A program made the translations under genes and the position numbers. Positions 21,001-25,520 of a stretch of DNA of 64,000 bases are shown one piece after another. The stretch comes from an uncultured Collinsella sp. (GTDB lineage: Bacteria; Actinomycetota; Coriobacteriia; Coriobacteriales; Coriobacteriaceae), in NCBI GenBank assembly GCA_958433005.1, contig CAUAWV010000007.1:7514-71513 (forward strand), written 5' to 3'. Position 1 is the first letter of the stretch; every line of letters begins with the position of its first letter. The notes below the pieces were generated by a model, which worked only from the letters and a program-made list of their open reading frames with translations, had not been told where the DNA came from and ran no database searches.

Positions 21001-21895
21001 CACGTGCAAGGACGCTCAGGGCGAGACCGTGACCGCGCACTTCGTGCTGGTTGTTCGGGCGAAACAGGTTGAGCTCGCGTTTGAGGGCGGCAACTTCGTC
21101 TATAGCGGTGACGCCCAGGCGCCCGAGGTCACGGGGGTTCCCAAGGCCTGCGAAGGCGACCTGAGGGTTAGGTATTACGGGACGGGCGGCACGCACTATT
21201 CGTCGAGTGAGGCCCCGACCGATGCTGGCACGTATCGCGCCGTTGTCACGCTGCGAAGCAACGGGTATATCGGCGCCGCCTCGCGCAAGTTCAGGATTGC
21301 GCCGGCGAAGCTTAAGGTAAAAGTCGACGATGTTGAACGCTTCGAGGGAGAGATGAATCCCGCCTTTACCTCGAGCCTAAAGAGCTCGGCCGATACCTCG
21401 GGCGTGAAGGTCGAGTACTCCTGCGTCGCCGATGAGAGTTCCCCGGCGGGCGAGTACCAGATCGAGGCGACGGTCACCGACCCGAACTTTGATGTCACGG
21501 TTGAGCCCGGTACGCTGACGGTGAAGAAGAAGCAGGAGCCTGTCGACCCGGACCCGGTGGTTCCCGATCCGGACAAGCCCGATGGACCCGATCCGGACAA
21601 GCCGGATAAGCCGGAGCCCGGCAAGCCGGACCCGGATAAGCCCGGGACGCCCGATTCCGACCAGTCGGATTCTGGGGATCCGGCAAAACCAGGTAGTTCG
21701 GCTGACTTCGCAGCCGATAAGGCAAGGGGCGATGGTGCGGAAAACCCCGGACAGAAGGCTTCGTCCAAGACGAGCGCTCAGCAGCTCGCCGATACGGGCG
21801 ATCACGCGCCATTGGCCGTCGCCGTGGCTGCGGGCGCCGTTGCGCTTATCGCAATAGCGTTCGAGCTGCTGCGTCGTCGTCGATCGGACGCGTAA
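9038..21895 (+). CDS. Giant modular cell-surface protein with LAxTG-type sorting signal (4285 residues)
   Basis: An unbroken frame of 4285 codons. Residues 1-35 form a signal peptide ending AYADD. A Ser/Thr/Asp-rich low-complexity stretch follows. Residues 138-911 are two tandem copies of a leucine-rich, BspA-like block. About 918-2575 is a long series of InlB B-repeat-like units, each with a G[YF].F.GW core. Three C-terminal modules start at 2578, 3199 and 3724, mixing Ig-like and MBG-like domains. Proline/aspartate-rich linkers lie near 3643-3723 and 4167-4215. LADTG at 4250-4254, a hydrophobic helix and RRRR close the protein. LAxTG is the motif of class E sortases in high-GC Gram-positives. 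An internal hydrophobic stretch near 1190 is unusual. Adhesion or mucin/matrix binding is likely but unproven. No sortase gene is in the window. Confidence 0.9.
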   Translation: MNRITAALYRFLVVYLSVAMVVTSIPLAPRAAYADDAGAVAVESEAQETDSSSDADVHAVDNASSSGEGSSSTASDQTNNAQDESSSSDTSTSTSSLAQDLSISATDSDAAKSLVATAEPSSDDSEVDPLLYEDPTVYEYAKLMPNGYVYPCDASGSVTVEIDGNDPYGSSVDGKLVTNLIVDYGVDGVPGYICEYSSNLRSVRFENSSISSIGLHAFSGCSNLADISFSGMTIGGIGTEAFSGCGSLTSLNINDVATIGSMGDAAFAWSGLRSTGLDKVVGLSSIPENAYNACSALTDTGLGGNTSITSIGVNAFKNCSRLATTGLESNTTIKTLREGCFSGTNMSGGLTLPLYSKIEELPSRAFYGSKLETVYLGCDHVVLINSTTFPKQYMTVMVPAKMVSQYESGHPKEVWESCNGSLPVPVGKMLQKIEISRDPDKMAYQPGEKISLEGMSVTFQYPHSTMDSDYEALIKEELGEYLTATPCDGDVFDESMDGEPIQLVYDDGYTRLVAYSKGNLQQAAYEYAKLMPNYYLYPCDANGNLTVEIDENNPRENSVDGRMVTNLIVDYGVDEVDAQLCADSTNLRSVRFENSSISKIGLHAFYNCPNLTDISLSGMTIGTIGKEAFYGCKSLTSLNISETTTIVSMGYAAFADSGLVSTGLDKVVGLTSIPDRAYEGCKALTDTGLDKNTSITSIGVCAFRFCSNLATTGLESNTTVQTLGHTCFYGTDLSGGLTLPYNSKIEELPEKAFGSTNLETVFFGCNHAVLINTDTFPKYNMTVMVPAKMIPKYANGHPKAVWERCNGCLPVPVGKVLEDVEISCDPNNMTYETGETISLEGMSVELHYPHTVSIWDYEALIQEELGEYLTATPCDGDVFDESMDGQPVKLVYDDGYSHFESQTKGTLQLKKPEPTSFQISYAQTIDKGERKLMDGVELSDVSGATTIDAGDEVTLDAGALGMLNDNITFKGWYDTESGKYISKEAACTFTPDKDLSLEARFKLKDYAVHVNDAQATDSSQDFAHLSVTAQNCYRNAGETVEVSAVTDNALFLGWYLGEGDDAYAASDQLDFTYTVDKADAIVSEDKTDARIEITPRYCAPQASVVLSVDGVDENGQPLGQFLSTGLYGIGSRVTVVAVPMPGYVFDYATDALGNVVFTGDDGPSYTFVLEGDVQYTAHFREETDPDESLAALKAALIAAITAAAVLATMYGLGEIVDPIAADAVIEIGMADNIEDVAAVGTKVLKEIKDIIDDHKKPKPHGDHKIEIITTAQPEVGGVVTGGGIHYEGTVATLEAVANPGYRFVCWKENGVEVSTSPLKTMTITDLTPEVVKMTAVFEKKVEITAVAEADGIQADFSTGCTASPVKQSITRGDQAMVTASEGPDYAFVGWFEDGVEVSPERTYIFKAEVDRHLVARFRKADKTILVNTDPFDSAEVLCDGVPVVDGKVRAKDGDILTFTMRPKVRPDNPEKTYRFVEWRETDAQGITIANKQEVCEYRVNGNARIEAVMDGRDAHTVRAEADPLEGGTVTLKRGETAGMVLEVPEGERVTAEATPSEGYIFDGWYLSNGGSDVTSTLVSSERSYTFEPITDCVIQAKFTRACKVDVVVEPAAAMAGKYLVHGEGYCMKGEPATLSIELTAEASKQFTFKGWYDAKTDLLLGTDPSYLEFYPEDVECTVRAVFEENTYTVTAKAKKTFVERGTVEIEGHPGASSVTCGYGDTVMLKAKANDGYRFDHWKDDSGKEYDTAELVVKVTKSDTYTAIFTDSKPEVMVTADSWLGGTVTCNGTVVKPTTDTFKLGETLHLTAKAHPGFLFRGWCVNGRLKSLKHETSLVAKARGKTGHCVITAGFVPIDTVCVPLADPAEGGTVKASRVLADRGAEVALKATPNPGYVFTGWYTADGTFESADAEFTCHQERSHVHIARFMAKSYEVDATTVVDSGTGSLIESSVAGWVEGTGTVEAGHAATLTAHALSGYAFEYWADASGAVVSRDTTYHVVPTSDTALQAVFSAKQYTVDVSCEESMGTVEGAGAYAAGQVATVRAVAAEDTAFVGWFRNGTCVSSKKTYRFTVREDTSLYALFASGSYVVHTVASPAEGGAVSGFGGYESGDRATLCATANTGYSFAGWTDDKGDSVSENADYTVKVTGNATYTATFTPKSYQVVLSASDDNVGTLSGEGSYQFGDTVELNATPMGTKRFVGWYVLDAEGNKSLLSCDAHCWVKLDEDMVEGLEDDTLELQAVFADPYEVTVTGEVVVKDKTSNRGCRVTGSGSFAVGDQVELTAVAGMGYRFVGWSTDKEGTSIVETATTLDVTATQDITYYAQFESDGQVTITVTGSSIFRGTALLVDGIPAGSRSYDRGDMFMAIAIPWKKHHFSHWVDDAGVTVSYSAFYIGTAKENRQLTAVFYETGCDVQVATYPKDAGFSMVALGTGGSYHSAAIMFTVPHKGWKFKYWVDENGMPVGFTPVINRVVFGNRTFTAVYERATMSVTAVDPRQGGHVEGSSEDESLGYAVTNEVENGESTTLTAVPDAGYVFDGWYARNDDGSLGDEPLSTDATWTFVPEDNMTVEARFAEAPKYKVTARAVNGSVDSESALVATDGKVTLSATPDEGCYLTRVTVAEEAGDDGSAGNAYDLDISDYKGGAYEVTLSGVSAPQQVTFEFAKAAAPEVLAQPQDASAYEGDPVDLSVAAEAGRNVRVHAAVSSGSAADVKLSYQWYRVSDDSGKAVALKGEAGETLSIAQLDSDGEGEYFCRITQNYLGTVTKTDTEHAKVSIVPREALVFNGRVLPVATAHDEYRAEIAGATGGKAPYAYNLDDVEVPEGMQLTLADDGSGALVLSGVPAATGVHSFKIRCTDDLGNKCDAHFALLVKAKEAPLTFEGQTFTYNATAQAPELSGVPEGCEDDVKLTYVGTGDTHYSSDKAPVDAGTYRAVVTLDAKGYVGNASCDFTIEKAPVDISIETSDVTYDGARHSAAVAVAGLDASAYSVVYRGIDGTSYGPTALEPCDSGNYRVTVKVTDPNYQGKKSAEFSITKASQVITGTTSYSGVYGGDPIVFNNVAQTPVSFELVDSDDDASPVSIKGRCATVKAAGTARVVAHAAASRNYLAAEDVELSVSVAPAQLLVKVDDAERFEGQENPEFTSSLVSRCDTSDVKVTYFCSANKKSPAGEYQIDAAVADPNFDVAVDPGTLTVKKKPEHYKVTAKAVNGSVDNDLVSVVEGGDATLSATPDEGCYLERVTVAQAGSDATVDLDISDYKGGAYKVSLSDVTASQEVTFEFAKADAPRVVAQPQDVSVHEGDSAVLSVVADAGKNVADHATSSTGCAAEVELSYQWFRMVNGKAVALDGETGETLSLADLDDEQAGEYFCRITQRYLDTEKQTDSDCASVSVVAWDTLVFNGDLLPAASAHSTYIATIAGAAGGKAPYEYAWDETKLPDGLKLSRTSGGLTLSGVPSKTGVSAFEITCTDVRGEAMTARFAFVVQAKRVKLTFADSDFTFNGASQAPEVSGAPKVCKGDLKVWYYGCGSTQYSSTDAPTDAGAYRAVVTLRSHGYIGAAACEFEIAPAKLKVKVDDAERFEGEANPAFTSSLESAVDTSGVKVEYSCDADESSPAGVYQIGATVTDPNFDVEVVPGTLTVKKKQEPVDPDPDNPDPGQPDPNPDPDNPEPDNPDNPDPDNPDPDQPDPNPDPDNPEPDNPDPDPKPDPDNPDPDNPEPDNPDKPERFEVTAKAVNGSVDNASVTVDAGGDVTLSATPDEGCYLERVTVTEAGSDKAIDLDISGYEGGAYKVTLSGVTASHEITFEFAKADAPKVIAQPQDASAYEGDAVVLSVAAEAGESVADHAGSSTGPAGDVELSYQWFHMVDGKAVALEGETGETLLIEGLDGDCAGEYFCRVTQRYLGTEMQADSDRAVVSVVPRDALVFNGGLLPVARAHSTYRATILGAAGGEAPYEYTWDEAKLPDGFKLTRTAGGLTLSGVPSKAGVSTFDITCKDAQGETVTAHFVLVVRAKQVELAFEGGNFVYSGDAQAPEVTGVPKACEGDLRVRYYGTGGTHYSSSEAPTDAGTYRAVVTLRSNGYIGAASRKFRIAPAKLKVKVDDVERFEGEMNPAFTSSLKSSADTSGVKVEYSCVADESSPAGEYQIEATVTDPNFDVTVEPGTLTVKKKQEPVDPDPVVPDPDKPDGPDPDKPDKPEPGKPDPDKPGTPDSDQSDSGDPAKPGSSADFAADKARGDGAENPGQKASSKTSAQQLADTGDHAPLAVAVAAGAVALIAIAFELLRRRRSDA
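9449..11770 (+). repeat. Tandem duplication of a 387-residue leucine-rich block inside the surface protein gene
   Basis: The block beginning YEYAKLMPN at 9449 recurs in frame at 10610, a period of 1161 bases. Both copies run through FENSSIS-IGLHAF leucine-rich units to the EELGEYLTATPCDGDVFDESMDG segment. The two are strongly similar but clearly diverged, so this is an established duplication and not an assembly artefact. Confidence 0.85.
16769..21540 (+). repeat. Three long C-terminal modules of the surface protein
   Basis: Modules start at 16769, 18632 and 20207 with VTA[RK]AVNGSVD. Each runs through TPDEGCYL.RVTV, ADAP or AAAP plus AQPQD, YFCR[IV]TQ, an LVFNG segment, and ends with KVDD.ERFEG and PGTLTVKKK. 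The first copy carries extra MBG-like units. Aspartate-proline-asparagine linkers follow the second and third. Long near-repeats of this type favour recombination and length change. Confidence 0.8.
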
Positions 21896-21960
21896 CGGCT
21901 CAGAAGGGGTGGCTAGATTGAAGCTTTGCGCGATTTAGTCTGCTAAAGCGTATATACTTG

Positions 21961-21990
21961 CGGGACGGGTCTTTTGCCCGTCCCGTTTTT
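21961..21990 (+). terminator. Rho-independent terminator after the surface protein gene
   Basis: CGGGACGGG (21961-21969) pairs with CCCGTCCCG (21977-21985) and is followed by five T. It lies 66 bases after the surface protein stop and just before brnQ. Confidence 0.85.
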
Positions 21991-22013
21991 GTCTCGACTC
22001 GAAAGGTGGTCCC

Positions 22014-23372
22014 ATGGCCTCATCCGCCCCTCGCGGCCTGCGCTCCGACCATGTCCTCACTGTCGGCATCGCCCTGTTCTCGATGCTCTTTGGCGCCGGC
22101 AACCTCATTATTCCGCCGCTGCTGGCGCTGCAGGCAGGTTCTGCCACGCCGGTCGCCATGCTTGGATTTCTCATTGCCGCCATTGGCCTGCCCGTCATGG
22201 GCTTTATCGCCGTGGCGCTTGCCGGAACGGCGCGCGAGCTTGCCGGCCGCGTGCACCCCAAGTTTGGCGAGTTCTTTGTCGCGGCGGTGTATCTGGCTAT
22301 CGGCCCGTGTCTGGCCATTCCGCGTACGAGCTCCACAGCCTTCGAGATGCTGGTGCCGCTGCTGCCCGAGGGCGTCTCGCATGGCACCGCGCGCTTGGTC
22401 TTCGCCGTCGCCTTCTTCGTGGTCGCATTTGCGCTCACGCTGCGTCCCGGCGTCATCACGCGCGTGCTCGGCCGCATTACGGGCCCCGCGCTCATCGCCC
22501 TTATCGTGTTGGTCGTGTGCGCAGCCGTGGTTTCGCCGCTGGGTCCCGCTGCCGCGCCGCAGGCTCCCTATAATGCCGGTGCTGCCGTGCAGGGCTTTTT
22601 GACCGGCTACCAGACCATGGACCTGCTCGCCTCGCTCGCCTTTGGCATCATCATCGCCGAGACTATCCACGAGCTGGGGGTTACCGATGACAAGCGCGTT
22701 GCCTTCGAGATTTCGCGCTCCGGCGTGATCGCCGGTGTGCTCATGGCCATCATCTACTGCGGCCTAGCACTTGCCGGCGCGCAGCTCAGCACCGTGATGC
22801 CCGATGCCACCAACGGTGCCGCCATCCTCGCCCGTTCCGCCTCCATGCACTTTGGTCTTGCCGGCACGGTCGTGGTCTTTGCGATCTTTTTCCTCGCCTG
22901 CATGAACGTGTGCATCGGCCTTATCAGCTGCTGCTCGCGTTACTTCTGCGAGACGTATGTGGTTAAAGGGGGAGCGGAGGCTTCCGAGGAGGCCATGCGC
23001 CGTCCCTTTGCGGTTCTCGCCTTTGTGTTCGCGACGTTTTCGTGCGTGCTCTCCAACGTGGGTCTCGACGTGATCCTCATGTTCTCGGTGCCCATGCTCA
23101 ACGCCCTGTACCCCGTCGCCATCGTGCTGGTGCTTATGGGTCTGGTACACGGTTTTTGCGACGCGCATCCGCAGGTGTGGGTCTGGGTCGGCGGCGTTGT
23201 CGCTGTCCAGAGCGTGATCACCTCGGTTCGTGATGCGTTCTTTGCTGGCGCGTGGCTGCCGTTTGATGCGCTGCCGCTGGCAGACATTGGAGCCGCGTGG
23301 GCGCCGGTTGCCATGGTGGCGTTTGCGATCGGCCTGCTCCACAGCCGGTTTGTCGCACATTCGAGGAGCTAG
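22014..23372 (+). CDS. brnQ: Branched-chain amino acid transporter, BrnQ/LIVCS family
   Basis: A 452-residue polytopic membrane protein made of about twelve hydrophobic helices. It opens with the family signature around ALFSMLFGAGNLIIPP (residues 20-35) and has further conserved helices such as LIVLVVCAAVVSPLG and LASLAFGIIIAETIHELGV. BrnQ proteins import leucine, isoleucine and valine using a sodium or proton gradient. The ATG at 22014 follows GAAAGGTGG. It stands alone between a terminator and a tRNA promoter, so it is probably monocistronic. Confidence 0.92.
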   Translation: MASSAPRGLRSDHVLTVGIALFSMLFGAGNLIIPPLLALQAGSATPVAMLGFLIAAIGLPVMGFIAVALAGTARELAGRVHPKFGEFFVAAVYLAIGPCLAIPRTSSTAFEMLVPLLPEGVSHGTARLVFAVAFFVVAFALTLRPGVITRVLGRITGPALIALIVLVVCAAVVSPLGPAAAPQAPYNAGAAVQGFLTGYQTMDLLASLAFGIIIAETIHELGVTDDKRVAFEISRSGVIAGVLMAIIYCGLALAGAQLSTVMPDATNGAAILARSASMHFGLAGTVVVFAIFFLACMNVCIGLISCCSRYFCETYVVKGGAEASEEAMRRPFAVLAFVFATFSCVLSNVGLDVILMFSVPMLNALYPVAIVLVLMGLVHGFCDAHPQVWVWVGGVVAVQSVITSVRDAFFAGAWLPFDALPLADIGAAWAPVAMVAFAIGLLHSRFVAHSRS

Positions 23373-23383
23373 GGTATCGTCGC

Positions 23384-23412
23384 TTGCACAGGCGGGGAGT
23401 CTCCCCTATAAT
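23384..23412 (+). promoter_or_regulatory. Sigma-70-type promoter for the tRNA-Pro/tRNA-Gly pair
   Basis: TTGCAC (23384-23389) is separated by exactly 17 bases from a perfect TATAAT (23407-23412). It lies about 50 bases before tRNA-Pro. This is the clearest housekeeping promoter in the window. Confidence 0.85.
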
Positions 23413-23463
23413 TTCCTTCGCTTTGGGACACGCAAGGTTTAGACCTTAGCTGCTCAACACCTT

Positions 23464-23540
23464 CGGGACGTGGCGCAGTTTGGTAGCGCGCCTGCTTTGG
23501 GAGCAGGATGACGCAGGTTCAAATCCTGTCGTCCCGACCA
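23464..23540 (+). tRNA. tRNA-Pro (anticodon TGG)
   Basis: The 77-base cloverleaf includes CCA. The acceptor stem CGGGACG pairs with CGTCCCG, the anticodon stem CCTGC/GCAGG encloses TTTGGGA giving anticodon TGG, and the T-loop is TTCAAAT. Confidence 0.95.
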
Positions 23541-23546
23541 TATCTT

Positions 23547-23620
23547 GCGGGCGGCGTTCAATGGTAGAACCCCAGCCTTCCAAGCTGATGACGCGGGTTC
23601 GATTCCCGTCGCCCGCTCCA
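23547..23620 (+). tRNA. tRNA-Gly (anticodon TCC)
   Basis: The 74-base cloverleaf includes an encoded CCA. The acceptor stem GCGGGCG pairs with CGCCCGC, and the anticodon loop CTTCCAA gives anticodon TCC. It lies 6 bases after tRNA-Pro and is probably co-transcribed. Confidence 0.95.
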
Positions 23621-23631
23621 CAAGATAGATG

Positions 23632-23669
23632 AATGGCTCTGCTTCCTTTTGGGAACAGAGCCATTTTCA
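23632..23669 (+). terminator. Terminator of the tRNA-Pro/tRNA-Gly unit
   Basis: AATGGCTCTG (23632-23641) pairs with CAGAGCCATT (23656-23665), with further pairing of CTTCC and GGGAA towards a TTTT loop. A short T-run overlaps the end of the stem. Confidence 0.75.
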
Positions 23670-23725
23670 TAAGTGTGCCGGGTGACGGAAATCGATCCCG
23701 CACCGCAACTTAGGAGGGGATGGGG

Positions 23726-24181
23726 TTAGCTGCGGGGGTGGTGGCGGAGCTTGTCGATAGTGGCGTCGGTGCTGTGGCCGCGGGCGTCGGCAGCGGTTTG
23801 GCGCTTGCGGCGGTAATCGATCATGCCTTGGATGATGGGCTTGCCAAAGCTCACGACATCATCGTTGTAGATGGCGGTTCGGGCTGCGAGGAGGCAGTCG
23901 GAAAAGTCCATATGGGTCTTGCCAAAGAGTTTGACGGCAAGGGCGACAACGGTGGGCTCGTCGACCATGACGTCATCGAGCAGCCTTTTCATGGCCGCAG
24001 CAATCTCAACGCGGGGAACCTTATAGACGTCGCGCAGTGTGACCACGACGCGCGTGATGATTTCGGGGTAGACACGAGCAGTGCGCGTGGCGATGACCTT
24101 GGCGGCGCGCGGTGACAGAACTTCGTCGTCGTCAAGCAGGTAGCGTAGGATGACGGTCTCGTCGATGATGGTGCTACTCAT
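23726..24181 (-). CDS. PIN-domain protein, probable toxin of a type II toxin-antitoxin pair
   Basis: A 151-residue protein with a PIN-like nuclease fold. The first acidic position is in IIDETVILRYLLDDD, followed by LSPRAAKVI. A second acidic site is MDFSDCLLAA near residue 93. PIN toxins cleave RNA with a metal held by clustered acidic residues. The final TxDxxF motif of classical VapC is not obvious, since the C-terminus is basic (YRRKRQ), so activity is uncertain. It overlaps the upstream antitoxin gene by 8 bases on the minus strand, the usual antitoxin-first order. Confidence 0.75.
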   Translation of the reverse strand: MSSTIIDETVILRYLLDDDEVLSPRAAKVIATRTARVYPEIITRVVVTLRDVYKVPRVEIAAAMKRLLDDVMVDEPTVVALAVKLFGKTHMDFSDCLLAARTAIYNDDVVSFGKPIIQGMIDYRRKRQTAADARGHSTDATIDKLRHHPRS

Positions 24182-24497
24182 GGATATCTACTTCCTCGGG
24201 GCCCAAAATCGAATCGTCGCTTTCTGCAGCAAGGTACTCAATCCAGGCATTGCGCTCCTCGGAGCGGCGATTGGAGTCCCCATATGCTTTGAGCGATCCA
24301 TAGGCGGCGGTGCCGTCCTTTGAGCGCACGGCGACCGGCTGAAAGGGAAGCTTGCGCATCAAAATGCTCTGCGCGACAAAAAGGCGCACGGCCTCGGCGA
24401 GCGATGTGCCCATGGCGTCGTAGAGACGCTCGGCATGCTGCTTATCTTCCTCGCGAATGCGCACCTGCAGGATGGCTCGTTTTTGAGTCGATGACAT
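24174..24497 (-). CDS. RelB/DinJ-type antitoxin
   Basis: A 107-residue protein with an N-terminal ribbon-helix-helix-like segment: a short beta-strand (RAILQVRIREED) and helices containing AERLYDAMGTSLAEAVRLFV, the pattern of RelB/DinJ antitoxins. Such proteins bind their own promoter and neutralise the toxin through the C-terminus. ATG 24497 follows GGGAGG with 6 bases of spacing; the GTG at 24500 is an alternative. RelB-like antitoxins usually pair with RelE-fold toxins, whereas the gene downstream is a PIN protein. Confidence 0.8.
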   Translation of the reverse strand: MSSTQKRAILQVRIREEDKQHAERLYDAMGTSLAEAVRLFVAQSILMRKLPFQPVAVRSKDGTAAYGSLKAYGDSNRRSEERNAWIEYLAAESDDSILGPEEVDIHE

Positions 24498-24722
24498 CAC
24501 TGGCCTCCCTTAATGAGCGTGCAATTTGAATAGTCAAATACAGCATCGGCTAATAATAGCCAATCTTACAACCACTACTTTATTGCACTAGAGTAATTGA
24601 GTGTAAACGATATTACAAACGTACTACATCCTTTATAAACGAGCGTGAAATCTCCCCTGGATGTACGCATGTAATACACTCACCTTTATAGCTTCTAGAG
24701 AATAATTCCAACCTGCCAAAAC

Positions 24723-24748
24723 CCCTGCAATACACCCGTATTGCAGGG
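24723..24748. promoter_or_regulatory. Palindrome upstream of the formate hydrogenlyase operon (candidate operator)
   Basis: CCCTGCAATAC and GTATTGCAGGG form a perfect 11-bp inverted repeat with a 4-base ACCC spacer. A partial half-site (CCCTGCAA) recurs about 20 bases later at 24767-24774, which suits a DNA-binding dimer better than an RNA hairpin. No T-run follows. The binding protein is unknown and no regulator gene is nearby. Confidence 0.55.
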
Positions 24749-24847
24749 CCTATGCTCAAGTTTGCCCCCTGCAACTGCGTATATTTAACCTGTATATCGT
24801 TGGAGGAATTCTATCGAAGTGCCTGTTTCGCCGCATGCACTCGATAC

Positions 24848-24886
24848 GCCGACGCCGGACCACGGGCGGTCCGGGGCAACGTCGGC
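24848..24886 (+). promoter_or_regulatory. Stable leader hairpin before the first formate hydrogenlyase gene
   Basis: GCCGACG (24848-24854) pairs with CGTCGGC (24880-24886). Stacked inside, CCGGACC (24855-24861) pairs with GGTCCGG (24868-24874) around the loop ACGGGC, with a 5-base bulge on one side. Without a T-run it is not a terminator. A metal- or cofactor-sensing leader is possible, but no known riboswitch consensus was recognised. Confidence 0.45.
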
Positions 24887-24926
24887 AGGGTCTCTCCGGC
24901 ATGGGATTCAGGAGGGAGTGAACAAC

Positions 24927-25445
24927 ATGGGCAATAAACGAGTCGTGGCTGATTCTTCACGCTGCATTGGGTGCCAAACCTGTATGGCGGCGTGCATCGA
25001 GGCACACGATATTCCCGGCAACATCGCCGCACCTCGCTTGCGCGTAACGCGCACCTACGAGATCTCCGCGCCGGTGGCATGTCACCACTGCGAGGACGCT
25101 CCGTGCGCGAAGGCCTGTCCTACGGGCGCCTTGTTCTTTGATCCAAAGAACCATCGTATCGGCGTCAACGAGGACAACTGCATCGGCTGCAAGAGCTGCG
25201 TTATGGCATGCCCCTTTGGCGCCGTGAGCGTGGCGACCACGCAGGTCCCCGTCTTGATGGGTGACGTTCGCGTGGGTTCGCAGACTAAGAGCTTCGTGCT
25301 CAAGTGCGACCTGTGCGTGGACCGTCCCGGCGGTCCGGCGTGTGCCGAGGCGTGCCCGACCAAGGGCCTCACCCTGGTAGACGAGGAGCGTCTGGCAGAA
25401 CTGACTGCCGAGCGTGCCCGCGCCACCATCGAAAACGAGGCGTAA
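24927..25445 (+). CDS. hydN: HydN-like four-cluster ferredoxin of the formate hydrogenlyase operon
   Basis: A 172-residue polyferredoxin with four CxxC-type cysteine groups: SSRCIGCQTCMAACIEAH, CHHCEDAPCAKACP, NCIGCKSCVMACP and KCDLCVDRPGGPACAEACP. This is the DMSO reductase beta-subunit pattern holding four [4Fe-4S] clusters. Directly before fdhF it most resembles HydN, which helps formate dehydrogenase H maturation or electron transfer. A second paralogue (27822) takes the HyfA/HycB place. ATG 24927 follows a strong AGGAGG (24910-24915). It is soluble and cytoplasmic, with no signal peptide. Confidence 0.88.
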   Translation: MGNKRVVADSSRCIGCQTCMAACIEAHDIPGNIAAPRLRVTRTYEISAPVACHHCEDAPCAKACPTGALFFDPKNHRIGVNEDNCIGCKSCVMACPFGAVSVATTQVPVLMGDVRVGSQTKSFVLKCDLCVDRPGGPACAEACPTKGLTLVDEERLAELTAERARATIENEA

Positions 25446-25520
25446 GTGTTGGGGCGACAGGCCCAATGATTGTCAAATACGTACCGATTAATCGGTAGCA
25501 GAGAAAGGAAGGAGGGTGTC

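Larger units (their letters stand above)
24498..24926. other. Divergent intergenic region between the toxin-antitoxin pair and the formate hydrogenlyase operon
   Basis: About 430 bases without a gene. The part from 24530 to 24700 is strikingly AT-rich for this genome and should hold the divergent promoters. The right part carries a perfect 11-bp palindrome (24723-24748) and a stable two-tier hairpin (24848-24886). The latter ends 40 bases before the first fdh-operon ATG. An apparent upstream extension of that gene from 24819 would cross this hairpin and has no ribosome binding site. Confidence 0.5.

Noticed and set aside
24848..24886. Molybdenum cofactor riboswitch before the formate hydrogenlyase operon
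   Set aside because: The position suits one, but I could not match the two-tier hairpin to a remembered consensus. It is listed only as a structured leader.
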